Origin: Aphrocallistes beatrix
Lineage: Eukaryota > Porifera > Hexactinellida > Sceptrulophora > Aphrocallistidae
Length of the DNA stretch: 64,000 nt
Assembly (NCBI GenBank): GCA_963281255.1
Contig: OY725496.1
Location: 620,001-684,000 of the forward strand
Direction of reading: 5' to 3'
Positions within the stretch are counted from its first letter, which is position 1; each line of letters starts with the position of its first letter. The translations under genes were made by a program, and so were the position numbers. Positions 1-10,432 of the stretch are shown in pieces. Under the pieces are notes generated by a model that worked only from the letters and a program-made list of their open reading frames with translations, did not search any database and was not told the origin of the DNA.

Positions 1-436
1 ACAGCTTATTTGATCCTGAAAATTTTTGGAAAATTCACAAAGTCAGAACTTGTGGTGTCCTGTTATGAATTGGTATTACATCTATGCAGTGTAACATATA
101 AACACTTTTTAGCGAAAATTATAAATGGAGAAAAAAATTAATTTATTTCATATAATTTCGAACGCGATGGTTTTGGTCGTTTTTATTCACTTCACGATAA
201 CTGAGCTAAAATATCGACCTGGACCCACACCCAAATAAAGAGCCGGGACCCACTAGCACTAGATCTGGGAATAGGCATGTCGGTCAGAACAAAAATAGTT
301 TGATACAAGTAAAATTGAGAAAAAATAGCAAACTACAATTCTAAGAAATACATTAAGGAGGGATATCAAGTAAAGAAAATAAAATAAAACTTGAACAAAT
401 ATTGGGAACTAATTAACAAAGAATGTTATAAATAAG
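1..436. other. Non-coding, nothing recognised
   Basis: AT-rich sequence downstream (3' side) of the minus-strand NHL gene. I see no convincing coding exon or bounded repeat in it. Confidence 0.5.
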
Positions 437-1651
437 TCAGTAAATTTGGAAGCATTTGTAATTCAGATTGTTTATAACGACAATACGTTGTTGATTATCC
501 ATAGCGACACATGTAGGTCGAAGTAGAAATCCTTCTCCAAGTGTCTCCACACATTCTCCGAAATGATTGAATACTTTCAAACAACTAACATTTCTGTCAC
601 TAACTATAAAGTTAGCCTTATTATCAATTGTGAAGAAGAAAGCGTGAGATATCTGGCTCTGTAGTCCTGTGAAATGGATAGAAAGGAGATAATTGTGTTC
701 TGTATTGAATGTGTGAATTGTGCTATTAAGCTGAACGAGAACAAATATCTGATTTTTGAATAGTTTGATATCTTCTGGATATTTTAGTTTGTCTTCTCCG
801 AAATTCTTAACAAATGTCAGATCTAGTTTCAATAATTCGATTCTGTTATGTCCTCCGTTACAAATATAAACAAATTCATTATGTACGCACAGACCTGTTG
901 GACTCTTAAGCTGAATAGCATTCTCACCTTCTAAGCTAGTACTCTTCACAAACTCTCCAGTTTTAGCAAACTTGGAAATTACTGAACTTGATAGATTTGA
1001 AACAAATATGAATTCTCCAGATAGACATATACCATTAGGTTCATCCAACTGTTCTTCTCCAAATTTTCTTATAAAATCTCCTTCAGAAGAATAGACACAT
1101 ACTAAGTCCTTATAGTTATCAATAACAAACACTTCGTTACTCGTATCGTCAATAGATATACCAGAAGGACCAATTACTTCTCCTTCACCGTATCCAATCT
1201 TTCCCTTCATTACAAGAGGTTCTCTTCTCTTACAATACTCCACTGCTTCCAATTCTCTCAAATGCATTCTCTTTACAAAATCAGAAAATTCTTCACTATT
1301 TATGACAAACTTTAGAGTAGAAACTTGATCTAAATCTGCTTTTTTTCTAGTCAATTCTTCAATCTTATCATCCCACATCGTAATTGCGCTTTCTTTCGTT
1401 TTTGCGGCCAAATTCATCTTTAACATTTCATTGGTTTCTTTTCTGATTCCTTCAAGCTGTTCTATCGTCTCTGACAGTTCCTGATGCTGCTGGTAGAGTT
1501 CTCTCATCTTCTTCACTCTCTCAAGAAGAGACACTCTTCGTGTTTCGAGGAGAGAATGGAAGTGAGTGAACTTCTCTTCTATTTCCTGTGTCAAAGCATC
1601 GAACCGATCCAATCCCTCCAAACCTCCTCCAATACCTTCACGTGTAGCCAT
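437..1651 (-). CDS. Coiled-coil/NHL-repeat protein, paralog 1
   Basis: Intronless 404-residue protein. Residues about 12-110 are Glu/Lys/Leu-rich with heptad character (coiled coil). Residues about 161-404 form six NHL-type blades (roughly 161-188, 205-228, 250-276, 291-315, 338-362, 378-404), with motifs such as GISIDDTSNEVFV and SEGDFIRKFG. This is the C-terminal half of TRIM-NHL architecture, but no RING or B-box is visible, so ubiquitin ligase activity should not be assumed. A six-bladed NHL propeller usually binds RNA or protein; the ligand here is unknown. ATG at 1651 is supported by two paralogs (39361, 48581) with identical N-termini and an identical leader. Expected in the cytoplasm, since no signal peptide or membrane segment is seen. 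Confidence 0.9.
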   Translation of the reverse strand: MATREGIGGGLEGLDRFDALTQEIEEKFTHFHSLLETRRVSLLERVKKMRELYQQHQELSETIEQLEGIRKETNEMLKMNLAAKTKESAITMWDDKIEELTRKKADLDQVSTLKFVINSEEFSDFVKRMHLRELEAVEYCKRREPLVMKGKIGYGEGEVIGPSGISIDDTSNEVFVIDNYKDLVCVYSSEGDFIRKFGEEQLDEPNGICLSGEFIFVSNLSSSVISKFAKTGEFVKSTSLEGENAIQLKSPTGLCVHNEFVYICNGGHNRIELLKLDLTFVKNFGEDKLKYPEDIKLFKNQIFVLVQLNSTIHTFNTEHNYLLSIHFTGLQSQISHAFFFTIDNKANFIVSDRNVSCLKVFNHFGECVETLGEGFLLRPTCVAMDNQQRIVVINNLNYKCFQIY

Positions 1652-1676
1652 TCACTCAATAGAACTCAATAATAAT
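1652..1676 (-). promoter_or_regulatory. Conserved leader before the NHL start codon
   Basis: The bases just upstream of the ATG read TTGAGTTCTATTGAGTGA, identical to those before the NHL paralogs at 39361 and 48581. This fixes the shared start codon and suggests a conserved 5' leader or promoter-proximal element. Confidence 0.55.
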
Positions 1677-2044
1677 TATAATGTGTGCATATCTAGCTGA
1701 GATGTAATTAAATACGAACTATTATTCTTAATAATGTCTAAAGAGATATCCCCTTACAGTATTTGGTGGACGATTATATTAAGTTAAATAGACTGTATTC
1801 ATCGTTATAGAATCATTGTTGACTAAAAAGCACAAACAGTTAGCGTGAAAAATACATTTTGAACTACGACCTCTCGTATCCTAAAATTCAGTTGGGATCG
1901 ATTCTAGTTGTAAGTTAGGACAATTGATAATTTTACCAAACCACAGCTCGATCTGAGCATGCTCCTATGTCTTAACCATTATAGGCTTTACTGACTGGAG
2001 ATTCGGAAATAGGTAGTAAGTATAGTTGAAATATGCCTTGATTA
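1677..2044. other. Upstream region of NHL gene 1
   Basis: AT-rich intergenic DNA. It lacks the GCTGCACTAT-containing upstream block that the two plus-strand paralogs share. No gene recognised. Confidence 0.4.
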
Positions 2045-2109
2045 CAGGGTTGCCATGGGAATGGAATCTCCCATTCACTCCCGTTCCCACATGTGGGAAT
2101 TCCCATAGG
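2045..2109. mobile_element. Truncated CAGGGTTGCC-type hAT-like element
   Basis: Starts CAGGGTTGCCATGGGAATGG, like the left ends of the bounded elements at 24493 and 54224. Its right part is replaced by the next element at 2110. Confidence 0.5.
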
Positions 2110-2410
2110 CCTGTTGCATGAAAAAATGCCCCCATCATGGATATTCATGTAATATGGGGGGGGGCAAAATTTCATGGAGTTAGCGTGAAAAATTGTCCCC
2201 CCCCCGTGAAAAAATGCCCCCACCATGGACATTCTTGAGTTTAACACTAAATATTGCTGATACTATTTATATACGATACATTTATGAAAGTCATTGTTAT
2301 TACTTCACACGGCTAGTTTGTTGAGTTGCAATGCTTTAGTAAACGAATAGAAGCCAAATAGAATTCAAAATGTTTTGTATAAGCATTGGTTTACTTTAGA
2401 AGTTCCATGG
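2110..2410. mobile_element. MITE with poly-C ends, copy 1 (right end decayed)
   Basis: Begins CTGTTGCATGAAAAAATGCC, followed by C-rich and G-rich runs. The inner 2231-2400 section matches the complete copy at 15033-15482 almost base for base. The right inverted end is degraded. Confidence 0.7.
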
Positions 2411-2713
2411 TGAGGGCATTCTTTCAATAGCTATGCTATTTGAATTTCTTGAATGTACAATTACAACTCAAATATGATACTTCAGTGCGCGCGATGATTT
2501 GCAATGGACAAAGAGAGATAATTCAATCCGGCCTATTTATCTAAAATGGAATGGAGGACACTACATCGACGGAGATTTCATCGATGGAAATTACGTCGAA
2601 AAGATATTTCATCTCGTATGCATTTTGGCAGATATATATTGACACCTTAAAATTTGCTACTGCTCAAAAGATTGTTTGTCTTTATGGCTATAGAACTGGG
2701 TTTGGTTGAACGA
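2411..2713. other. Non-coding spacer
   Basis: AT-rich spacer between two miniature elements; no gene or bounded repeat recognised. Confidence 0.4.
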
Positions 2714-3001
2714 CAGTTGCGGAAATAAAATATTCGGAATTTTGTGTAATTACATGTGTAATTACATGTGTAATTACATGTGTAATTACATGTGTAATTA
2801 CATGTGTAATTACATGTGTAATTACATGTGTAATTACACGTGTAATTACATGTGTAATTACATGTGTAATTACACGTGTAATTACATGTGTAATTACACG
2901 TGTAATTACATGTGAAATTACACATGTAATTACACGTGTAATTTCACATGTAATTTCACATGTAATTACACATAATTCCGAATATTTTATTTCCGCAACT
3001 G
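2714..3001. mobile_element. MITE whose interior is a 12-bp near-palindromic tandem array
   Basis: Perfect 28-bp inverted ends (2714-2741 and 2974-3001, starting CAGTTGCGGAAATAAAATAT). The interior is about 18 copies of a 12-bp unit (TACATGTGTAAT or its variants TACACGTGTAAT and TACACATGTAAT) that changes orientation near 2910. Long open frames of Cys-Asn-Tyr-Thr/Met repeats on both strands are by-products of the 12-bp period. Confidence 0.8.
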
Positions 3002-4038
3002 TATGATAAATTATTTATTTATTTATGTATACAATATATCGTACATAAAGTGAATAGATCTCAAAAATATGCTGGAAACTAGTTTCAACGGTTGATCTAG
3101 GGTTTTTACGGGTGTTGCTTCTGCATCTCGCCTTTTCGAAACTGTATGATAAATTCACATATTGAAAAGTCCAGAGAACATGTCCAGTGACGATTTCCTG
3201 ACCCGAATGCAAAAATAAACCTTTCTCGTTATCTTCGACGGAATTTCTATGAGTCCATCAAAAGAATTGCCGAGCTTAACGTGTTTGCCATTAGTCAAGA
3301 TCATACATGTCAACCTGATGATAAAAGCTGGACGCATCAGAAAAGTATTATACAGGGAATCCCAAAAAACGGACATGGGGAGATTTCATGTAAAAACGGG
3401 ACACTTGTCAAAATTAGCTCAGGAGAAGAGTGAAAAAAACCCCCGGGATGGTTAGCATGTATGCAAGATTTTCCTAATGCCAGAAGTGTTATCCAACTAC
3501 TCTGTCGTTCGGTGCAAATAACTAGATTATTTCAGTTTTCATTATTGAGTAAGGATGAAAAAAGGACATCATTTCGCTCTCACAAGGGAATCGATGAAGC
3601 TAGATTATCATTGATTTGGAGAGAAAGATGATGACATTAGAACTGCTCCAAAGTTCAATTACACGTACGATACTTAATAATGATATTTGTAAATTGTGTC
3701 ACATAGTTGCCACACTATTGCAAAGAGTTATGAATCAAATTGGCTTTTTCACTAAAAAGACAACCAAAAAGACGTGTCAGTCCTATAGGACTGCGGACTC
3801 AGTTTTCTTCCATGTGGTATACACTCGATCTGAACTGGGCCGGACGGGTAAGTTAGTTGGATGGATCGCGCTAGCTCTAGAGGCGTGAAATCTTGTCCGC
3901 AGGCACATAAATGTCGGGGGTACATGTTATCTGGACTATAGGAACATGTTCTCTGGACCATATGAACAAGTTCTCTGGACCATAGGGACAAGTTCTCTGG
4001 ACTTTTTAATACCTCTTCATTTCGTTATATTCTACTTG
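3002..4038. other. Intergenic, no gene; short repeated pieces
   Basis: The 16-mer AACTGTATGATAAATT occurs at 2997 and again at 3140. A stretch near 3055-3115 resembles the 152-bp tandem unit at 41.4-41.8 kb and DNA at 52.6-52.7 kb. At 3925-4000 the phrase GTTCTCTGGACCAT repeats about three times. No supported coding region. Confidence 0.4.
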
Positions 4039-4364
4039 GTTAATAACGAATGGCGGATGTTTCGTCGCTGATATTTCTTTGAATGAAATGATCGAATCCT
4101 CACTTTCATTCTTCCATTCATTCTAACAAATAATAAATGACAATCACCCACACCCTCACGAAATAAAAATACCACCTCGCGTGCCATTTGGTATTATTTC
4201 AAACCCAAAATGCCCACTTTCTCTTTACTCTTATACATAATACTCTCCAAAATCCTCACTCCTATTAATTCTATTCAGCTTAGAACCAATTCATGTTTCC
4301 CAACAGTTTGTAATTCCATTAGAAGAGATATCAGCGACGAAACATCCGTTTACCGTTAATAACA
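4039..4364. mobile_element. MITE with about 38-bp imperfect inverted ends
   Basis: Left end 4039-4078 and right end about 4324-4364 are inverted copies sharing GGATGTTTCGTCGCTGATAT. The AT-rich interior has no coding potential. The target duplication is not clear. Confidence 0.6.
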
Positions 4365-4417
4365 GGAGTTTCTGTAGATTGTCTTCATCAGTTTGTTCAA
4401 ACGTCAAGATATATATT

Positions 4418-4639
4418 ATGGCTAGCCTTGGTTCAGCGTCTAGTTGGAAACTGGGTGTTAAATTGCTCTGCATATTGATTGGCATTCCAGCAAGTGGGAA
4501 GTACACTTTCATTCATTCTTTCAAGAGCTATCTCGAATCAACTGAGTCTAATTTGAATTTAATTTGTGTTGAGTTCGATGCATTTCTTCCGAGGGATTTT
4601 TCAAATGAAAATCTGGTGGGCACAAGTGAAGATCTGTGA
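4418..4639 (+). pseudogene. PSTK-like P-loop kinase fragment
   Basis: Seventy-three residues from ATG 4418 to a stop at 4637-4639. Residues around 18-30 read CILIGIPASGKYTF, a P-loop of the type at the N-terminus of O-phosphoseryl-tRNA(Sec) kinase (PSTK/KTI12 family), followed by VEFDAFLPRDF, which fits the family's second conserved strand. PSTK makes phosphoseryl-tRNA for selenocysteine synthesis. The protein is far too short (the family is about 250-350 residues). The residue after GK is Tyr, where Ser or Thr normally contacts Mg-ATP. The frame then runs into repeat-like DNA. Most likely a truncated copy; it could be a first exon if the donor was missed. Confidence 0.5.
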
Positions 4640-5092
4640 GGAAAAAGTGAAAATCTAGGGGACTAGAACAAAATTGGGTGGGCCCGATCCCCCCTGGGAC
4701 TACGGGCACGACGCCCCTGCCTATAATAGGTTACTCGTTGATTATCTCATTGGCTAACTGGATGGTGAAACTTATTTAAACAAGGAAGATGCCTACACAT
4801 CTCTAAGGAATACCTCAGACATTCTACTAGTCATATCGATTCAGATATTCCTTTTGCAGGATTGTCTTAATAGGGGACAATTTTGCAAAAGGAGCATTCG
4901 GTGATTGAAGTTACCTCCAAATCGAATTTCAACAGATAAAATAATGAGGTATTAAAAACTACTATTCGCATGCGAACAAGTTACTATTTGCATATGCGAA
5001 TAAATTACAATTATGGATCATATTCAAGGAAATGTCACAAAATTTTGGATTCCCACAGAATGACATAGGCGTAGGCTCCGCTCGGGTTGGTA
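4640..5092. other. Intergenic, repeat debris
   Basis: GGTGGGCCCGATCCCCCCTG and the following G/C-rich run near 4675-4720 look like the end of an unrecognised element. The rest is AT-rich without a gene. Confidence 0.4.
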
Positions 5093-5437
5093 GGGCTTGG
5101 AGGTGACATTGGTTAATTAAACGGGATATATCATCTCTAAATATGTCCATCTTAGTTTTAAAATCGATATCACTCGAAAAAACACCAAATTTGTCAATTT
5201 TTAAAATTTTGATGAGTAATGATGACGTCATAGCAAAGTGATGAGTCATCATTTTTTGATGATAGTTGTATCATATGTGAGGCATGTTAGTATACAGATT
5301 TTATTAAAATTTCAGCCTTCTATCTCCTATAATGGCTGAGTTATGCTCGAATAACTGTATTGCTTAACTTTTAAAAAGGTGACAATGACGTCATAATTCC
5401 ATGATGAGTCGACATTTTCGTCTGAGCTCAGAACTTA
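5093..5437 (+). repeat. CRE/AP-1-bearing repeat, copy a
   Basis: Dispersed repeat, also present at 40919, 52737, 53158(-), 56232(-) and 60293(-). It carries TGACGTCA at 5223-5230 and 5386-5393 and TGAGTCA at 5242-5248, which are the canonical CREB/ATF and AP-1 core sites. This copy lacks the GC-rich head. Confidence 0.75.
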
Positions 5438-5461
5438 AATATACATTAATCGAGTTTTAAT

Positions 5462-5592
5462 AGTAAGGATAATAATCAAATAATAGTTAAATAATAATTA
5501 AAAAATAATTAAATAATAATTAAATAATAATTATATAATAATTAAATAATTATTATATAATTATTATATAATTATTATATAATTATTATATC
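5462..5592. repeat. AT-only simple repeat
   Basis: Imperfect tandem AATAATTAAAT passing into ATAATTATTAT; a low-complexity tract. Confidence 0.8.
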
Positions 5593-5602
5593 TTATTTTT
5601 TT

Positions 5603-5765
5603 GTGTGTGTGTGTTTGTCCGAATTGATTGAAAAGTTGGCATGTAGGTGTTAAATGATATGACTACGATTAAGTTCTAAGATCTAAGCGAAATTTTGACA
5701 TCTCTGCAAAAAAATGGAGCGCAGCGCAAACAAGCGAAGCGCGCTTGTGCTATAAATATGCAATG
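5603..5765 (-). repeat. TTGTCCGAATTGATTGAA repeat joined to a GC-rich head fragment
   Basis: 5615-5705 is the reverse complement of sequence at 19110-19240 and resembles 55135-55200. 5712-5760 (AAGCGAAGCGCGCTTG) is the head motif of the CRE/AP-1 repeat in reverse. Confidence 0.55.
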
Positions 5766-5976
5766 ATGTTGTGAAATGCTATAATTATGTTCTATAGTAG
5801 TGTGAAAATTGGGATAGCTGTAATCTAATACTCGTTCCTGGCCTGTGGTAGTCTTTAAGTTAGAATACACATACGTACTATAATAAATCTTAATTTCAAA
5901 ATATTAACATAGGAACAGTTAATATAATCCATCTTATTTCCTTCTTTACCTTTGTCCTAAGATAAATAATCGTAAA

Positions 5977-7242
5977 CTAGAATATCTGTAGACAAGCAGT
6001 GTCCTTCTCACTCACTACGATAATCCGGCCTGAGTTATCTAGTGCTATTCCATACGGATTATAGAGCTCTCCTAAATCCTGACCTTCCTTACCAAACTTA
6101 TGTATCTGCTCTCCCTCCTGACTGAATACATACACACAGTGGTTATTGTAGTCACTCATAATGATGTTATATTCCTTGTCGATATCGAAGCAGACAGGAA
6201 AGTTTGTTTGTTTTGCATTACCACGAGTTATGAGTCTGTTGGTTAGAACGTGATCTGAACTAAACACAAACAAACACGGATCACTCTGATCTAGCACCAA
6301 TACTCTATATCTTGTCACCTTCACGTCACGTGGACACTTCAACACTCCTATTCCTAACATGGAATGGAACATGAAATCCTCTGTGAAGATTTGGATTCTA
6401 TTGTTGTCATAATCACACACGTAGATATTGTTATTCCTGTCAGAGACATCCAGACCACGTGGAGTCATGAATTGTCCTTCTCCACTCCCTTCACTACCAA
6501 CACTCTTCAATAGCTTACCTCCTAGCCCGTACACATTCATACAGTGACCACTGTGTTGTGTAACGATCACTTTATTGAGAAAAATACAAATTCCTCTCGG
6601 CCGGTTCATTTTCTCACCGAAAATAAATAGATAGTCTCCATTACAGCTAAACACTTGTACTCGATGGTTGTTATGGTCTGCTATGTAAATATTTCCAGTT
6701 TTGTAGTGTATAGCTAGACTTCGAGGGCTGTATAATTCTCCCGGAGCTTTCTTTTCCGTGTGTTTCTTACAGGAGTAAGCAGTAGGGAGGTGTTTCGACT
6801 TGTAGTCAGGAACGACAGGTTTGACTTGAGGAAGGAAGGTGCGGGTGAGAGAAGTGTTCGACTGACCGTTAAGCTTAATACTCCCGAGCTGTTCTATGTC
6901 AGTTTCGAATAGAGCATTCCATTCAAATTCTATTGCGTGGTCTGATTGATTTGAAATTTCTGTAATTTGATCTTCGATTAACTTGTTAACTCCTACTCTC
7001 GTATTGTTGAGTGTATTATCAGTGAGTTTATCTGAGCTGACTAATTTAACTGTGTTCAATGCTTCTAACAATTTGTTCATTTCTTGCGTCTTTCTATTAA
7101 ACTCCTTTTCTATCTCTTCAACACGAGAGAGGAGGTCATTCTCTCTGACTTGTAGAGCTTCATGAGACCGCTTGAAGCTGTCTTGTATCTTCTTTCTTGT
7201 TCGTCTTATTTGCTCTGTAAAGCTCACAGGTGTACTCGCCAT
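5977..7242 (-). CDS. Coiled-coil/NHL-repeat protein, divergent type
   Basis: Intronless 421-residue protein starting at ATG 7242. Residues 8-65 and about 85-120 are charged and helical (coiled coil). Six NHL blades follow at about 171-200, 213-240, 258-287, 302-328, 346-375 and 393-421, with textbook blade motifs such as GNIYIADHNNHRVQVF and NNIYVCDYDNNRIQIF. The propeller is closer to the metazoan TRIM-NHL/tripartite consensus than that of the 437, 39361 and 48581 group. No RING, B-box or filamin domain is present. Probably a cytosolic RNA- or protein-binding scaffold. It does not share the leader of the other three NHL genes, so it is an older relative, not a recent duplicate. Confidence 0.9.
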   Translation of the reverse strand: MASTPVSFTEQIRRTRKKIQDSFKRSHEALQVRENDLLSRVEEIEKEFNRKTQEMNKLLEALNTVKLVSSDKLTDNTLNNTRVGVNKLIEDQITEISNQSDHAIEFEWNALFETDIEQLGSIKLNGQSNTSLTRTFLPQVKPVVPDYKSKHLPTAYSCKKHTEKKAPGELYSPRSLAIHYKTGNIYIADHNNHRVQVFSCNGDYLFIFGEKMNRPRGICIFLNKVIVTQHSGHCMNVYGLGGKLLKSVGSEGSGEGQFMTPRGLDVSDRNNNIYVCDYDNNRIQIFTEDFMFHSMLGIGVLKCPRDVKVTRYRVLVLDQSDPCLFVFSSDHVLTNRLITRGNAKQTNFPVCFDIDKEYNIIMSDYNNHCVYVFSQEGEQIHKFGKEGQDLGELYNPYGIALDNSGRIIVVSEKDTACLQIF

Positions 7243-7811
7243 CTTTATATAATCAAATTTTATATGAAAAATGGTGCAACTACTATTCTAGTTATATACC
7301 TGTGATGCCATACACTTGCTATACCGTATGCTGCTTACATCGTTAAACATGATATCTTCTTAATTATTCATTAGAAATTCAATACCAAGAAGATGTTATT
7401 TAAACTTTTTGTGACCCCAATCTTAATTAACCCATCTTTTTTCTTTCACAAAAAGTTGTTATACAACTTTATGGTGGAGAACGTAAATTGATTGTGTGCC
7501 TTATTTTTTTGAGTAAAGTACCACAAGAACCATCACATGCCATCAAAGTTGTTGAATGACAAGTGTCTCAAAGTTGTAACATACTATACTGAATATTTTA
7601 GACATACAGGATGTCTCAAATGTTTGCGGTTTTTGTCTGTAAATCACTTCTACTAATAAACTAGTTTACACCACATCACGTTCCACTATCTTTAATCGTT
7701 CAGGAGAATTTTAATAACTAAATTGAAATAATCAAGTTTCTTATATCTTTTGCTCTTGTTTTTTGTCAATTGCAAATAAAACCGAAACCGTTTTTCTCTT
7801 ACTATTTCTTT
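7243..7811. other. Upstream region of the divergent NHL gene
   Basis: AT-rich intergenic DNA. I see no bounded element or coding exon. Confidence 0.4.
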
Positions 7812-8244
7812 ACAGGTTCAAATTGTAAGCAAAACTGTCGTGAAGTTCTTACCTAGGCTTAGATCACCCACTTATGCTACTCGATCCATTAATACAGTAC
7901 TAACTTAATACAGTACTATTAATACAGTACTAACTTAATACAGTACTATTAATACAGTACTAACTCTCGTGCTATTTAGTCATTTCTTCCGATCTAGTTT
8001 ATTCATTGACTTATCCAATTAGTTCATAACTTCATAACGATCTGTTCCAGAATACAATTTCATGTAAGTTATGTAGTTCTAATTAGTTAATATTGTGCTA
8101 TTTTTAATGTAAATGTAAAAAATTGAGATTCTAAAGTTCGGTCAAAATTGAAAAAATGGCAAAATATGCCCCGAATACTTCCCATTCCTAAACAGTTACC
8201 TCCAGGCATCCCACAAAGCAGTTTTGCTTACAATTTGAACCTGT
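7812..8244. mobile_element. MITE with perfect 26-bp inverted ends and an internal minisatellite
   Basis: 7812-7837 and 8219-8244 are exact inverted copies (start ACAGGTTCAAATTGTAAGC). Inside, 7886-7963 repeats AATACAGTACTAACTT and AATACAGTACTATT alternately, a unit of about 30 bp. Confidence 0.7.
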
Positions 8245-8950
8245 GTCGTGCATCTGTAAAGTATAGTCTCAAATCCGCGAGTTACTGTGAGGCCTTATAT
8301 ACAGTAAGCTATGGTTATGGCTAGTTGTATTTATACTCATAATGAATATTAAAGATTAATGATGAGATTGGAAATAGCTTATCTCTTCCAAATGCGACTG
8401 TTTTTCAACCGATAAGGCGCTTTATCAGCCAATACGCCTTCCTCTTTTTCGAAGGTGTATTTGCGATATGCCATAACCGGCTGGGGAGAACCCTGCATAG
8501 TGATTATGTAACAGTCATTCTTAACGTTCTAACTTAGACTAAACTTAAACATGGCTCAAGAGAATCTAAGAGTGATGTTCGCATCTCATTTTACATCAGC
8601 TACCTTGCTCCAGACCCAAAAGACCCCGAATTGCCCTTCTGATCCCCCCCTATTCCTATGTCCCTGCGCAAAAGTGTAATGAATGGTAAATAACACTGTC
8701 CAAATACTTCTGTCCGTGTATAGTATTTCAACTAAATACATAAGCAAATACAATAAAAATGAGTACATCACATTTTACACAAAAGATCAAAATTATTGAA
8801 GACTCGTGTGTATACGTTGCTTTTCATATCTTTACCAGCTCCAGCGTTTTAACGCCAAATGTATCTCAAATATTTGTAAGGAGTTACGAAGTATTGTGTA
8901 TGTGGTAGGTATTTTGTTGGACAGTATTATGAGCAAGTAAACGATGGATT
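8245..8950. other. Intergenic, no gene
   Basis: 8265-8330 is a fragment (GAGTTACTGTGAGGCC) of the repeat at 15690-16085. A G/C-rich patch lies near 8400-8490. The rest is the 3' flank of the 7TM gene. Confidence 0.4.
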
Positions 8951-10111
8951 CTAAATTAGAAGGGGTTGGGTTATTATTGGGGAATAGCGAAGAGACATTC
9001 CTAATTTCGTCTTGATGTTGTTGCAAAGTTGGGGTGCAAGTACAAATAATGAGATTGAAAGGTAATGAGAAAGTATACAAACACTTCCCAAGCAGATAAT
9101 GAAGTTTGTAATCCAATTTATCATCACTACAACTATTTTTAACTGACCGAACGAGATTATATGCAATAGTGGAGGTTCATAAAATACTGTGCCATAAGCG
9201 TATTCACTGAAACATGGTGAAAAGTAGAGAGTTGTGGTAATAACGAAAGTATATTGAGTCAAAAACTCAGTGATAATGATGCAAGCAATACCAAAACAGT
9301 TTAAAGTTGAAATGATGGTAAACTGTCGCACTAATCTAATGGATGATCTGATCATCACACTTGGTTTACAGATTATTCTCAAGTCAATAGTTCGTCTTTT
9401 CAAAGTTCGATGAAAAATTCGCAAATGCTTGACTAAAAAGGAGAAGCAAACCGTTTGAATTAAAGGCTCAATGATTCGTTGAATGATGAGTAACTGTGGC
9501 ACAACACTGAATGCTAATAAAACAGCGCTAATGAATGACGCAAGCAAAAGAATACGTGAATTCCATTTGAAATTCCCTCCAATATTATAATAGCTATTGT
9601 GTAAATACTTGATGAGACAGATACAGAGAGTCATTGTGAGTAGTAATCCGACCTGCGAGATAGCTACGATGAAGTTTAGTAATGGAGTGATGGCAGTCAC
9701 TGATGGCAGATCTTTTATATGGAGAAAATGTCTGGTACAATTGCTTTCGTTAAAATTTTCAGGAAATCTAAAGGATTTTGTCAGATATATCATTATATAT
9801 GAGCCGAAAATAACACACACAAATGCAACGATTGCGATTCCTTCAATGATGTTGATCGTAAAGAGGAGAGAATATTTTATGATCTCAATCTTATGATTCT
9901 CAGCTAACTGTGCAAAGTTTCCAAAAATATCGTATTTAGCCTTCTCTAGCGCTTTTGAGCGTGCTTTTACAAATAATCTGACCTTCTCAATGATATATAC
10001 ATTCCAAAGAATGTATATAATTGCAACTATGATAGCAATTGGTGCATAAATTATGGAATCTAACAAAAATAAAATTCTGTTTCCCTGCATCAATATGTGA
10101 TCAATGTACAT
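8951..10111 (-). CDS. 7TM-like membrane protein, family member 1
   Basis: 386 residues from ATG 10111; the frame is open 12 bases further upstream but without an ATG. It has seven hydrophobic segments of 20-30 residues. The loops TM1-TM2, TM3-TM4 and TM5-TM6 are strongly basic, so the N-terminus is predicted outside and the C-terminus inside, as in GPCRs. Family landmarks are a long first cytoplasmic loop (ALEKAKYDIFGNFAQLAENH), the sequon SNCT in the TM2-TM3 extracellular loop, KRRTIDLRIICKP in the third cytoplasmic loop, PCFSEYAYG before TM7 and the tail PIITQPLLI. I do not recognise a named family; the unusually long first cytoplasmic loop and absent DRY/NPxxY argue against a rhodopsin-class receptor. 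A chemosensory-like role is speculation. Confidence 0.85.
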   Translation of the reverse strand: MYIDHILMQGNRILFLLDSIIYAPIAIIVAIIYILWNVYIIEKVRLFVKARSKALEKAKYDIFGNFAQLAENHKIEIIKYSLLFTINIIEGIAIVAFVCVIFGSYIMIYLTKSFRFPENFNESNCTRHFLHIKDLPSVTAITPLLNFIVAISQVGLLLTMTLCICLIKYLHNSYYNIGGNFKWNSRILLLASFISAVLLAFSVVPQLLIIQRIIEPLIQTVCFSFLVKHLRIFHRTLKRRTIDLRIICKPSVMIRSSIRLVRQFTIISTLNCFGIACIIITEFLTQYTFVITTTLYFSPCFSEYAYGTVFYEPPLLHIISFGQLKIVVVMINWITNFIICLGSVCILSHYLSISLFVLAPQLCNNIKTKLGMSLRYSPIITQPLLI

Positions 10112-10432
10112 AATTCTTGTCAACTTTAATGAAAAAAAGAACTATTAACAATTTATAAAGTAATTTAGCTTATGCATCCACATTTATAGGTAGACTTGCT
10201 TGCTTAATACAAGTACATATTTGTTATATATAATCTCAAAAGCTTATAAAGCAAATCAACTTATGCAATCAGATGATTAGGGCAGTTTTGATGTGTAATA
10301 TATGTATTGATAATTCAGCTTACTACACAAAAGAGTAATATCATTTGAATAACATTATGTAATGGTACACGAAGGAGGTAAACTATGCTTTCCTGACTCT
10401 CCAATTTTACAAAATTGTATTATAGGGTTGCA
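10112..10432. other. Upstream region of 7TM gene 1
   Basis: AT-rich, no recognised element. Confidence 0.4.

Noticed and set aside
2647..2925. Cys-Asn-Tyr-Thr repeat proteins on both strands
   Set aside because: By-product of the 12-bp tandem units inside a MITE; both strands are open for the same reason.
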